Shown one piece after another: positions 39,188 through 48,263 of a DNA stretch of 64,000 bases. The position numbers were made by a program, and so were the translations under genes. The first letter of the stretch is position 1. Every line of letters begins with the position of its first letter. The notes under the pieces are model-generated. The model made no database searches, had not been told where the DNA came from, and saw only the letters and a list, made by a program, of their open reading frames with translations. The DNA is from Flavobacterium sp. (GTDB taxonomy: Bacteria > Bacteroidota > Bacteroidia > Flavobacteriales > Flavobacteriaceae): positions 992,001 through 1,056,000 of the forward strand of contig NZ_JBCNKR010000006.1 in NCBI RefSeq assembly GCF_039595935.1. Direction: 5' to 3'.

Positions 39188-41224
39188 CTAGTTCAATCTA
39201 TAAAATCCCTTTTCAGCAGTGGCATGAAAAGGGATATTTTTTTTCTCACAGCTTTCTTTCCACATTTTTTGAATTGCGTACGAATTTGATCCGTCGGCAA
39301 TAATAATTTGTGGATGTGTTTCTTGTAAAAGCCTTTCAAAATTTATTTTAGGAGACTGAGTCAGAACTAAAATATCCGGCTGAACAGTATTTTCATAAAC
39401 GCCGGAACTGTCTATTATTGCGATCTTTTTTCCATTAAAAAATAAAACATTTTTAATTTGCTGAGATTTATTCAAAATACTAAAATTACCAACCAAATAA
39501 GAATTAAAAGTATTACTCTTAGAACTTTTCTCTATAGTAGTATCGCGGGTAAACAGTGTAATTTCTCTGCCAAATCTTTTCGAAATTAATGTGTTCTTTT
39601 TGGCATTATAAACAATTAATTCTTTTTGGCTTGCTGTTTCTCTTTTAGTATAAATAAAAGAAAGCTGTACAGAAATTATTGAAACAAATACAATCGCAAG
39701 TTTATTGAAACTTGGTTTCTTTGACCAAATTGTTGCACTTATAATTAAGAAGTAAAGTGTAATTAAATAATAAAAATTAAAGCTGATATCCTGAATTACA
39801 AAAGATTCAAATGATGCAACATAATGAATCATTTTGTTTAGTATAAAAATACTTTTTTCAAAAATATAAACCAGAATTTCCGGCGGACTTTTGAAAATGG
39901 CAAAAATCATAACGATAATTCCTGCAATCATAATGAAAGATAAAACAGGAAGAATTATAATATTGGTAACAAAAAACAATCCCGGGAATTGATGGAAATA
40001 ATAAAGGCATAAAGGCAAAGTGCCAATTTGTGCAGCGAATGAAACTGTTAATGCATCCCAGATATAAATTGCTATTTTGTTTTTTGGCGACCAGATTTTC
40101 TTTAAAATCGGCTGCAGCCAAACAATAAAAAACAACGCCAGGTAACTTAATTGAAAACCAACATCAAATAAAAAATAAGGTTCAAAAAGCAATATCAATA
40201 AAATGGAAACCAATAAAGTGTGATAAATATTGCCGCTCCGGCGTAAATGATTTCCAATTGCAACAAACGAAAACATTACAACAGATCGCAGTACAGAAGG
40301 AGATAATCCGGAGATAACGGCAAAGCCAGCCAATGAAATTAAAATCGAAATTAATTTTATTGCCGAACCTTTTCTGGTATTGGGAATTGGTTTTAGAATA
40401 AACATTATAAAAAGCATTATAAAACCAACATGCAGTCCCGAAACCGAAAGAACATGTGTAGCTCCCGAGTACTGATAATCTTTTATTATATCGGATGAAA
40501 TTTCCTGCTGTTGTCCCAAAATCAATGCCAGTGCGACATTCATTTCATCTTTACTAAAATTGGCATTTTGGAGATTCTTTAGAATAGTTGAGTGCAAACG
40601 TCCCGAATAATACCAAATATCTTTTTTAATATTCTCGTTAATCTTTATTTCAGATTTTTGGCAATATAGCTGAGCATAAATCTGTTTATCGGCTAAGTAT
40701 TTTGCATAATCAAACTGATTTGGATTTTTACTGGATGATGTTTTTTGTAAAGTCGTTTTAACCTGTATTATGTTTCCAATTATCAAAGGATTTTGAAGGC
40801 TGTCTTTTTGAAAATTTACAATAATTTTTCCAGAATAAATTTGTTTGTCTATGCTGTTTATGAGTCCAATATAGCGGTCATTATAATCATTACTTTTGAG
40901 CTTTTCACGTAATGTAAAAGTGATAAACTGAGGTTTCTCAAATACTGTTTTTGAATGTGTATAATTTGATTTATCAAAAGTATCAGTATGAAAAATCAAA
41001 ACGCAGATTCCGATTGAAAACGAAATAAAATAACTGCATATCCCAAATAAAATATTGCTTGTTTTATTTTTCTTCGAAATAAAATAGAAAATACAGAATA
41101 GTATGCTGCTTATTCCAAGAAATGCAAGTGAAACTTCGATTGAAGGCCAGCAATAATAAGAAACTAAAATTCCGAAAAGAAAAGCGATCGTAATTTTTAT
41201 TAAAGGAAAATCTAATACTTTCAT
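39188..41224 (-). CDS. comEC: ComEC/Rec2-family DNA-uptake channel with degenerate C-terminal domain
   Basis: 678 residues. N-terminal membrane segments and a DUF4131-like beta domain (to about 210), then the competence domain of about ten membrane helices (SGLHVGFIMLF near 258-268, LSPSVLRSVVMFS). The C-terminal 150 residues (from about 525) follow the outline of the metallo-beta-lactamase-like domain of other ComEC proteins (PDILVLTQSP, HPQIIIADGSNS), but the metal-binding HxHxDH motif is absent. It should form the inner-membrane channel for transforming DNA strands; the nuclease-like domain appears inactive. It converges on the thioredoxin-like cluster. Confidence 0.92.
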   Translation of the reverse strand: MKVLDFPLIKITIAFLFGILVSYYCWPSIEVSLAFLGISSILFCIFYFISKKNKTSNILFGICSYFISFSIGICVLIFHTDTFDKSNYTHSKTVFEKPQFITFTLREKLKSNDYNDRYIGLINSIDKQIYSGKIIVNFQKDSLQNPLIIGNIIQVKTTLQKTSSSKNPNQFDYAKYLADKQIYAQLYCQKSEIKINENIKKDIWYYSGRLHSTILKNLQNANFSKDEMNVALALILGQQQEISSDIIKDYQYSGATHVLSVSGLHVGFIMLFIMFILKPIPNTRKGSAIKLISILISLAGFAVISGLSPSVLRSVVMFSFVAIGNHLRRSGNIYHTLLVSILLILLFEPYFLFDVGFQLSYLALFFIVWLQPILKKIWSPKNKIAIYIWDALTVSFAAQIGTLPLCLYYFHQFPGLFFVTNIIILPVLSFIMIAGIIVMIFAIFKSPPEILVYIFEKSIFILNKMIHYVASFESFVIQDISFNFYYLITLYFLIISATIWSKKPSFNKLAIVFVSIISVQLSFIYTKRETASQKELIVYNAKKNTLISKRFGREITLFTRDTTIEKSSKSNTFNSYLVGNFSILNKSQQIKNVLFFNGKKIAIIDSSGVYENTVQPDILVLTQSPKINFERLLQETHPQIIIADGSNSYAIQKMWKESCEKKNIPFHATAEKGFYRLN
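39205..39245 (+). terminator. Terminator of thioredoxin-like copy 3, embedded in comEC
   Basis: ATCCCTTTTCA / TGAAAAGGGAT stem with TTTTTTTT. On the minus strand the same bases encode the comEC tail (NIPFHATAEKGF). One DNA segment serves as a terminator on one strand and coding sequence on the other. Confidence 0.8.
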
Positions 41225-41275
41225 GGGCTAAAAGTATTAAAATTTTGTAAGAAAATAAATATGTTTTATGAAAAA

Positions 41276-41764
41276 CTATTCGAGTATTCTGTTTACCTGT
41301 TCGAATGAATTTTTATAATACGCTTCTTTGGTAGAAGAAATAATGACGCCTTTTGAGGTAGAAGAATGTACAAATTTTATTTCATCTAAATTTACTTCTA
41401 CAATAAGACCTACATGATTGATTTGTTTGCTTTTATTGGTTTTAAAGAAAATCAAATCGCCTTTTTTAGCATCATTAAGCGGAATCACTTTTCCAACTTT
41501 TGCCTGTTCGTAAGAACTTCTTGGCAACTTTATGTTTTCAGATTCAAAAGTATTGTAGACTAATCCAGAGCAGTCAAAACCGTTTTTTGTAGTTCCGCCC
41601 GCTTTGTATTTTACACCAATATTATCTGTTGCCGTTTCAATTAAATTCTTAACAAGAGATCTGTTGTTTTCTTTTTTTGGCTCACTTTTGCTTACAGCAG
41701 TCGACGTCGATTTACATGAAACCAATACGATTGATAGAATAAGAAAAACGAATACCTTTTTCAA
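41276..41764 (-). CDS. NlpC/P60 (C40) peptidoglycan hydrolase lipoprotein
   Basis: 162 residues. It needs a TTG start at 41764, because only this gives the full lipoprotein signal (SIVLVSC, Cys17). The catalytic triad is C65 in GFDCSGLVY, H117 in INHVGLIV and H133 in FVHSSTSKG. It should cut D-Glu-diamino-acid bonds in peptidoglycan stems at the outer membrane. It lies 11 bases after lpxB on the same strand. Confidence 0.93.
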   Translation of the reverse strand: MKKVFVFLILSIVLVSCKSTSTAVSKSEPKKENNRSLVKNLIETATDNIGVKYKAGGTTKNGFDCSGLVYNTFESENIKLPRSSYEQAKVGKVIPLNDAKKGDLIFFKTNKSKQINHVGLIVEVNLDEIKFVHSSTSKGVIISSTKEAYYKNSFEQVNRILE

Positions 41765-41775
41765 AACAGAAATAT

Positions 41776-42891
41776 TTAAGATTTTAAATCGGCAACAATC
41801 AATTTAGCAGTTTTTTTGCTTGCACCAACTCCGCCTAGTTTTTGCTCTAAAACATCATAATCTTTAAGCAGTTTTTCGCGATGCGAAGGTTCAAGTAATT
41901 TGTTTAATTCTTCTTTAATGCGTTTTGTATTGCAGTCGCCCTGAATTAATTCGGTAACAACTTCCTGATCCATAATTAAATTAACAAGCGAAATATATTT
42001 TAAAGTAATAATTCGTTTAGCAATTTGATACGAAACCTCGCTTCCTTTATAACAAACCACTTCCGGAACTTTAAAAAGTGCCGTTTCTAAAGTTGCAGTT
42101 CCTGAAGTTACTAATGCAGCTGTCGATGAACGAAGCAAATCATAAGTTTTGTTTGAGACAAATGCGATGTTTTTGTTTTTAATAAACTGCTGATAAAATT
42201 CATAATCCTGACTTGGCGCACCGGCAATAACAAATTCATAATCCTGAAAATCATCAACAACGCTCAGCATTACGCTTAGCATTTTGGTAATTTCCTGTTT
42301 ACGGCTTCCAGGTAAAACGGCAATAATAGGTTTTTCTCCTAAATTATGTTCGGCTCTAAAAGCAGCTTCATTAAAAGCAGGCTGATTTTGAATAGCATCG
42401 ATCAAAGGATGCCCGACAAAATCTACAGGAAAATGATGTTTGTCTTCGTAGAAACTTTTTTCAAAAGGAAGAATAACAAACATCTTATCGACGTCTTGTT
42501 TTATAGCATTGATACGATTTTCCTTCCAGGCCCAGATTTGAGGAGAAATGTAATAATGTGTTTTGTAATTCAGTTCTTTAGCCCATTTTGCAATACGCAT
42601 ATTAAAGCCTGGATAATCAATAAAAATAATCACATCCGGTTTAAACTCAGAGATGTCTTTTTTACAGATTTTGATATTATTCAAAATCGTTTTTAAGTTA
42701 AAAACAACTTCAACAAAACCCATAAAAGCTAATTCGCGATAGTGTTTTACTAATGTTCCGCCGGCTTTTTGCATTAAATCACCACCCCAAAATCTAATGT
42801 CTGCCTGAGGATCTTCCTCGTATAATGCTTTCATTAAATTTGAACCGTGTAAATCTCCAGAAGCTTCGCCAGCTATTATGTAATATTTCAT
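41776..42891 (-). CDS. lpxB: Lipid-A-disaccharide synthase
   Basis: 371 residues, the usual length. The N-terminal AGEASGDLHGSNLMKAL, the segment ISPQIWAWKENR and LPGSRKQEI are LpxB family motifs. It joins UDP-2,3-diacylglucosamine and lipid X in lipid A synthesis at the inner face of the cytoplasmic membrane. It follows surE and a small membrane protein on the same strand, 35 bases from the latter. Confidence 0.96.
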   Translation of the reverse strand: MKYYIIAGEASGDLHGSNLMKALYEEDPQADIRFWGGDLMQKAGGTLVKHYRELAFMGFVEVVFNLKTILNNIKICKKDISEFKPDVIIFIDYPGFNMRIAKWAKELNYKTHYYISPQIWAWKENRINAIKQDVDKMFVILPFEKSFYEDKHHFPVDFVGHPLIDAIQNQPAFNEAAFRAEHNLGEKPIIAVLPGSRKQEITKMLSVMLSVVDDFQDYEFVIAGAPSQDYEFYQQFIKNKNIAFVSNKTYDLLRSSTAALVTSGTATLETALFKVPEVVCYKGSEVSYQIAKRIITLKYISLVNLIMDQEVVTELIQGDCNTKRIKEELNKLLEPSHREKLLKDYDVLEQKLGGVGASKKTAKLIVADLKS

Positions 42892-42926
42892 ATCAACGAA
42901 TTTTTATTGCAGCACAAAGATAGGAT

Positions 42927-43202
42927 TTAAATAATTATAGTCGAAATAGCAAGAACAATCACCGCCAAAATCACGCCTCGCGCCATCATTTCTTTATTTC
43001 TTTGTAAAAGAAGTAAAAAAACGGCAAGGTCTAAAACGGTTCCAATTGTAATTACTTTTCCTATATAACCCATTTGTCTTAGGGCTTGAATTCCTGTCGA
43101 AATATCAAACTTTGTAAAAAAAGTGATGAACAAATAACTTCCGAGAAGCGAAGTAAAAATTCCGACCAAAAATCCAATTAAGATTTCTTTTTTATTATCC
43201 AT
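42927..43202 (-). CDS. Small three-helix membrane protein
   Basis: 91 residues with three hydrophobic segments (about 7-28, 45-65, 74-91). It overlaps surE by 8 bases (ATGGATAA-like junction), so it is co-translated with it, and precedes lpxB. No family recognised. The close link surE-this-lpxB suggests an envelope role. Confidence 0.78.
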   Translation of the reverse strand: MDNKKEILIGFLVGIFTSLLGSYLFITFFTKFDISTGIQALRQMGYIGKVITIGTVLDLAVFLLLLQRNKEMMARGVILAVIVLAISTIII

Positions 43203-43974
43203 TTAATTTCCAGGTGTTAAGTTGCTGCATTGTATGATGTGCGGTTAAGTCAAACTGAACGGGAACGACCGAAATATATCCGTTTTCAAGTGCCCATTCG
43301 TCTGTATCTTCACCATTATCTTCGTTGGTAAATTTCCCTGTTAACCAGTAATAATCTTTACCGTAAGGAGTTTGTCTTTTATCAAATTTCTGAGCATAAT
43401 ACGCTTTCGCCTGACGGCAGATTTTGATTCCCTTGATTTCTTTTTCACTCAATTTCGGAAAGTTAACATTTAAAACGACTCCGGGCGGAAGTTTATTTTT
43501 TAAAGTTTCTAAAGCTATTTTCTTCACAAAAGATTTTACAGGTTCAAAATCAGCATTCCAGTCAAAGTCTAAAAGAGAGAAACCAATTGCCTGAATTCCT
43601 TCAATTCCTGCTTCAACAGCCGCACTCATTGTTCCTGAATAAATTACATTGATAGAAGAGTTTGAACCGTGATTAATTCCAGAAACACATAAATCGGGCT
43701 TTCTTTTTAAGATTTCATTTACTGCCAATTTTACACAGTCAACAGGCGTTCCTGAGCAGCTGTATTCGGTAATTATGTCATCCTCTTTAGAAATTTTATC
43801 TAAAAATAAAGTATTGTTTATTGTAATCGCGTGACCCATTGCACTTTGAGGTTTATCGGGAGCAACCACCACAACATCGCCAATAGTTTCCATAACACTT
43901 ATTAAAGCTCTGATTCCGGGAGCAAGAATTCCGTCGTCATTAGTTACCAATATTAAAGGTTTTTCGTCTTTCAT
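43195..43974 (-). CDS. surE: 5'/3'-nucleotidase SurE
   Basis: 259 residues. The metal-binding LVTNDDGILAPG (9-20), the CSGTPVDCVKL segment and SGINHGSNSS define SurE, a metal-dependent nucleoside-monophosphate phosphatase with survival roles. It heads the minus-strand surE-membrane protein-lpxB-NlpC series. It is divergent from the Prc-like gene across 212 bases. Confidence 0.95.
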   Translation of the reverse strand: MKDEKPLILVTNDDGILAPGIRALISVMETIGDVVVVAPDKPQSAMGHAITINNTLFLDKISKEDDIITEYSCSGTPVDCVKLAVNEILKRKPDLCVSGINHGSNSSINVIYSGTMSAAVEAGIEGIQAIGFSLLDFDWNADFEPVKSFVKKIALETLKNKLPPGVVLNVNFPKLSEKEIKGIKICRQAKAYYAQKFDKRQTPYGKDYYWLTGKFTNEDNGEDTDEWALENGYISVVPVQFDLTAHHTMQQLNTWKLNG

Positions 43975-44186
43975 GCTGCGTTTTTCATTTTTGATTTATC
44001 AAAATTAAAGCTTGTTATAGCAAATGTAATAACAGATTTTGGTAGAATACTAACAAATAAATAAAAATTGTAAACTAAATTTCAGAAGCCTTTTAAGCAA
44101 GAAACATTTTTATATCTTTAACAAAAAATTATACTGATCTTGGCATGTTGGCATAGTTTTTACCGTAACTTAGATTAAAAAATTTG

Positions 44187-46369
44187 ATGAATGCTATTAT
44201 TAAGTTTATGAAAAGAAATTATAAAATACTTATAGCCGTATTATGCTTGTCTTTGACCCTGTTTGCTTTTAAGATTAATGCTGACAAGAATGATGATCCG
44301 GATCCAAATAGAGACAAGACACTTTTAGAATTACTGGCTTTCGTTATTGATAAAGGACACTACAGCCCGGCTGAAATAAATGACGAGTTTTCAAAAGGTA
44401 TTTTTAAAGACTACATCGAAGCTTTAGACCCTTCGAAGAGATTTTTCCTGCAGTCTGATATTGATGAATTTAAGCAATATGAGCTGATGCTGGACGATCA
44501 GTTTTTGAATAAAGACTTAACATTCTTTAATCTGACGTATACAAGGCTGATGAAAAGAATGGAAGAAAGCAAAAAACGTTACAAAACTATTTTAGCACAG
44601 CCTTTTAATTACAATACCGAAGAGACTTTTAATGCAGATTATGAGAATCTTCCGTATGCTAAAAATTTGACTGAAATTAATGAAAGATGGAGAAAACAAA
44701 TTAAGTTATCTACACTTTCTTCGCTTGTAACGAAACAAAAAATTGAAGAAGAGAAAAAGAAAAAGATCCTGCGTATCAGGAAAAATCTTTTGAAACTTTA
44801 GAAAAAGAAACTCGCGAAAGTTCATTAAAGTCTTTAGACGATAATTTTAGTGTTATTAAAGATTTGAATAAAGATTACTGGTTCTCAGTGTATTTGAATT
44901 CAATTATGACACGTTTTGATCCGCATACAAGTTATTTTGCTCCAGAAGAAAAAGATCGTTTTGATGTAAATATCAGCGGAAAACTGGAAGGAATTGGTGC
45001 AAGATTAACTAAGAAAAATGATTTTACTCAAATTGATGAGTTAATTTCCGGTGGACCGGCATGGAAAGGAAAACAACTTGAAGCTGGAGATTTAATTTTA
45101 AAAGTAGCTCAAGGAAACGAAGAACCTGTTGATGTAGTAGGAATGCGTCTTGATGATGTTGTGAAAAAAATCAAAGGTCATAAAGGAACTGAAGTAAAAC
45201 TTACCGTAAAAAAAGTTGACGGAAGTATTAAGGTAATTTCAATTATCAGAGATGTTGTTGAAATTGAAGAAACATATGCAAAATCTAGTATTGTTGAGAA
45301 AAACGGATTGAAATACGGGGTTATTTACCTGCCTAAATTCTATATCGATTTTGAAAACAAAGATGGCCGAGATGCCGGAAAAGATATTGCTCTTGAAGTT
45401 GAAAGACTGAAAAAAGAAAATGTAAACGGTATCGTCCTTGATGTTCGTGATGATGGTGGAGGATCTCTTTCTACAGTTGTTGATATTGCAGGTTTATTTA
45501 TAGAAGAAGGACCAATTGTTCAGGTAAAATCTGCCGGAAAGAAAAAAGAAGTTTTATACGATAAAGATAAAAAGATAGAGTGGGACGGACCATTGGTAAT
45601 TATGGTTAACAGTTTCTCTGCTTCGGCTTCAGAAATTTTAGCGGCTGCAATTCAGGATTACAAACGTGGGGTTATCATCGGAAGTAAACAAACTTACGGT
45701 AAAGGAACGGTGCAAAATGTATTGGATTTGAACCAATTTGTTCGTAATGCAAATTACGGTGATTTGGGTGCTTTGAAAATTACAGGTCAAAAATTCTATA
45801 GAATTAATGGAGGTTCTACGCAATTAGAAGGAGTTCACAGTGACGTTGTGATGCCAGATCGTTATGCTTACTTAAAAATGGGAGAGCGTGATATTGACAA
45901 TGCAATGCCATGGGATAAAATTGATCCGGCTGATTACAGTACGTGGACTTCTAACGAGAACTTTGGTAAAGCTATCGAAAAAAGTAGAATGAGAATTGCG
46001 CAAAATCCTCAATTCAAATTAATTGAAGACAATGCAAAATGGATTGATACTAAGAATAAAGAAAACACATACAGCCTGAACATTAATAGTTTTAAACTAA
46101 CTCAGGAACAGGTTGAAAATGAAGGAAAAAAATACAAACCAATTTCTGATTACAAAAACAATTTAGTTTTTAAATCATTGCCTTATGAAGAAGCTGAAAT
46201 GAACAATGATGCAACTTTAAAAGAAAAAAGAGAGTCATGGCACCAAGCATTATCTAAAGATGTTTATGTTGAAGAGGCTTTAAATGTTTTAGATGATTTA
46301 CAAAGCAAATCATATGTAAAAGCTGGGGTTTCATCTAAAATGAAAAAGGATAAATTGGTAAAATCTTAA
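44187..46369 (+). pseudogene. Carboxy-terminal processing protease (Prc/Tsp, S41), interrupted by one frameshift
   Basis: Two frames together give about 727 residues, normal for Bacteroidota Prc proteins. Frame 1 (to about 44765) has an export signal (LIAVLCLSLTLFAF) and the N-terminal helical domain. It shifts in the tandem AAAAAG runs at 44754-44765; one extra A gives EEKKKKDPAYQEKSFETLE and joins frame 2. Frame 2 holds the PDZ domain (GKLEGIGARLTKKND), the catalytic Ser in NSFSASASEIL and Lys in QTYGKGTVQ, and a DUF3340-like tail. Start at 44187 or 44208 is possible. It trims C-termini of periplasmic proteins. Both halves are otherwise undamaged. As read, the protein would lack its active site. 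Confidence 0.88.
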
Positions 46370-46395
46370 AAATTTTAGACATTTAATTTGTTATT

Positions 46396-46433
46396 AAAAC
46401 GCTTCTTAAAGTAATTTTTGAAGCGTTTTTTTT
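46396..46433 (+). terminator. Terminator after the Prc-like gene
   Basis: AAAACGCTTC / GAAGCGTTTT stem with a 14-base loop and TTTTTTT; only 13 bases before the nuclease gene. Confidence 0.82.
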
Positions 46434-46445
46434 AAATTTAAAATA

Positions 46446-47234
46446 ATGATATTTATGAGAAATATTTTAGTTTGCGGTTTCCTAAGTCTGTTGCTGTTTT
46501 CTTGTAAAAAAGAAAATGAAGTGAATACTGAAATTGTACAGAAACAGAATTCTTTTGTTTCTGACCAAAGCAATACTGGATCGCTATACCCCGTTTCGTA
46601 TCAGCCTACATCGACCACAGGGCAAATTGTTGAACATAAATATTACACTCTTTCTTATAATGAAAAATTTGAACAGGCAGAGTGGGTTGCTTATGAATTA
46701 AAGAAAGAATATCTGAAAAACGGAAACTATAAACGTCCTTATTTTATTGAAGATCCAAAAGTGTCAACAGGTTCTGCTGATTGGAGAAACTATAAAAAAT
46801 CAGGATATGATAAAGGACATCTTTGTCCTGCCGGAGATATGGAATTTAGTGAAGATGCCTATAATGATACATTTTATACGTCAAATATTTCTCCGCAAAG
46901 ACATGATTTTAATAGTGGAATTTGGAACAGAATCGAACAAAAAACGCGTTATTGGGCAGATAAATACAATGATATTTATGTAGTTACGGGGGGAATATTG
47001 AAAGATACAGATAAAAAAATAGGAACAGAAAAAGTTTCTGTTCCTAAATATTTTTATAAAATTGTTTTGGCTAAATCCGGAAAAGAACATAAAGCAATTG
47101 CGTTCTTAGTTCCAAATGAAGATAGCGATAAGCCTATTTATGATTTTGTAGTTCCTATCGAAACTTTAGAAAAAATGACCGGAATTGACTTTTTTCCAAA
47201 TCTAAAAAACTTAAAAAGCAGTAAGGACTTTTAA
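46446..47234 (+). CDS. DNA/RNA non-specific endonuclease, lipoprotein
   Basis: 262 residues. Lipoprotein signal LLLFSC (Cys at 20). The beta-beta-alpha-metal nuclease motif is Y-D122-K-G-H125-LCPAGDM, a variant (DKGH) of the usual DRGH. TSNISPQ with N147 and WNRIEQ follow as in NUC-family enzymes. It should degrade DNA and RNA outside the cytoplasm, for nutrients or defence of the surface. Its 3' end overlaps the convergent rpe by 24 bases. Confidence 0.92.
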   Translation: MIFMRNILVCGFLSLLLFSCKKENEVNTEIVQKQNSFVSDQSNTGSLYPVSYQPTSTTGQIVEHKYYTLSYNEKFEQAEWVAYELKKEYLKNGNYKRPYFIEDPKVSTGSADWRNYKKSGYDKGHLCPAGDMEFSEDAYNDTFYTSNISPQRHDFNSGIWNRIEQKTRYWADKYNDIYVVTGGILKDTDKKIGTEKVSVPKYFYKIVLAKSGKEHKAIAFLVPNEDSDKPIYDFVVPIETLEKMTGIDFFPNLKNLKSSKDF

Positions 47235-47873
47235 GTCAGCAATTGTTTCAATTGGATTTTCGGCTTTAAAGACAAAGCTTCCGGCAACTAAAACATCTGC
47301 TCCGGCTTCTACTAATTGTTTAGCATTTTTATTGGTTACACCGCCATCAATTTCGATTAAAGTTGAGGCATTTTTTCGTGTAATTAATGCTTTTAGTTTT
47401 TGAACTTTAGCATATGTATTTTCGATAAAGGACTGTCCTCCAAAACCAGGATTTACACTCATTATACAAACCAGATCAATATCGTTAATTACATCTTCAA
47501 GTAAATCGATATTGGTATGCGGGTTAATCGCAACTCCGGCTTTCATTCCTTCGGCTTTTATTGCCTGAAGAGTTCTGTGTAAATGCGTGCAGGCTTCGTA
47601 ATGTACTGTTAAGCCATTTGCGCCTAAATCAGCAAATGTTTTAATGTAACGATCAGGATCGATAATCATCAAGTGTACATCAATGTATTTTTTTGCATGC
47701 TTAGAAATAGCTTCTAAAACCGGCATTCCGAAAGAGATATTCGGAACAAAAACTCCATCCATAATATCAATATGAAACCAGTCGGCCTGACTATTATTTA
47801 TCATTTCGATATCACGTTGTAAATTGGCAAAATCAGCCGCAAGAACAGAAGGAGCAATAAATGTATTTTTCAT
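47211..47873 (-). CDS. rpe: Ribulose-phosphate 3-epimerase
   Basis: 220 residues. PSVLAADFANL (8-18), HIDIMDGVFVPN (34-45), VHLMI, MSVNPGFGGQ and EIDGGV are the full set of epimerase motifs around the divalent-metal site. It interconverts D-ribulose 5-phosphate and D-xylulose 5-phosphate in the pentose phosphate pathway. It is not obviously in an operon; a 390-base gap filled with repeats lies upstream. Confidence 0.97.
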   Translation of the reverse strand: MKNTFIAPSVLAADFANLQRDIEMINNSQADWFHIDIMDGVFVPNISFGMPVLEAISKHAKKYIDVHLMIIDPDRYIKTFADLGANGLTVHYEACTHLHRTLQAIKAEGMKAGVAINPHTNIDLLEDVINDIDLVCIMSVNPGFGGQSFIENTYAKVQKLKALITRKNASTLIEIDGGVTNKNAKQLVEAGADVLVAGSFVFKAENPIETIADLKVLTAF

Positions 47874-47930
47874 TGTGTAGTTATGTTGTTTTTATTACAA
47901 AGATAATTTTTTTTATGCGGTGCGTGGTAA

Positions 47931-48098
47931 TTTAACCGCAAAGTGCACAAAGGTTTTTCGCAAAGTTCGCTAAAGTTTAATTAAAATTATTTGAGAATAC
48001 AAAGTTTACAAAGCTTTGTATTCTTTGAAAACTTTTGGATTAACAGTGAAAATATCTTTGTGCACTTTGCGAAAAACCTTTGTGCACTTTGCGTTAAA
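47931..48098. repeat. Long inverted repeat, arms of about 43-45 bases (CGCAAAGTGCACAAAGG type)
   Basis: The left arm (47931-47975) and right arm (48056-48098) are nearly exact reverse complements, differing by one extra base near the end and two or three substitutions. Each arm contains the repeated unit GTGCACTTTGCG. The 80-base centre has its own hairpin, GAATACAAAG / CTTTGTATTC (47995-48004 with 48014-48023). The unit is related to 965-999. Confidence 0.85.
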
Positions 48099-48108
48099 AA
48101 AAAGAATA

Positions 48109-48141
48109 AAAATAAAAAACTCCGGTAATCAGCCGGAGTTT
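48109..48141 (-). terminator. Terminator of rpoD
   Basis: AAACTCCGG / CCGGAGTTT 9-bp stem, with a T-rich tail on the minus strand, 123 bases below the rpoD stop codon. Confidence 0.78.
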
Positions 48142-48181
48142 CAATCATCAATCAAAAAACGAACAGTCAATCAAACTGTTG

Positions 48182-48256
48182 TTTGGGATAAAATTCCAAT
48201 TTAAAATAACCAAATTCCAAGCCAATTGTAATCTGGGATTTTAAAAATTGAAATTT
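48182..48256. repeat. AT-rich inverted repeat (TTGGGAT / AATTCCAA type)
   Basis: TTGGGATAAAATTCCAATTT on the left and ATCTGGGATTTTAAAAATTG with AAATTT on the right give an imperfect inverted repeat in the rpoD 3' region. It is related to 30324-30363. Confidence 0.5.
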
Positions 48257-48263
48257 AATATTG

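Larger units (their letters stand above)
47874..48263. other. Gene-free 390-base stretch between rpe and rpoD
   Basis: It holds a 168-base inverted repeat (47931-48098), an inner hairpin (47995-48023), the rpoD terminator (48109-48141) and an AT-rich repeat (48182-48256). I see no reading frame with a plausible start or family. The rpe promoter must lie between about 47874 and 47930. Confidence 0.7.

Noticed and set aside
42346..42696. 116-residue plus-strand frame opposite lpxB
   Set aside because: It is an antisense shadow of a well-supported gene and has no family signal or start context.
44140..44155. Tandem octamer TTGGCATG/TTGGCATA upstream of the Prc-like gene
   Set aside because: It is too short, and no second locus in the window shares it; chance repeat is likely.
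47931..48098. CRISPR array
   Set aside because: The repeats are two inverted arms, not regularly spaced direct repeats with unique spacers, and no cas gene is present.
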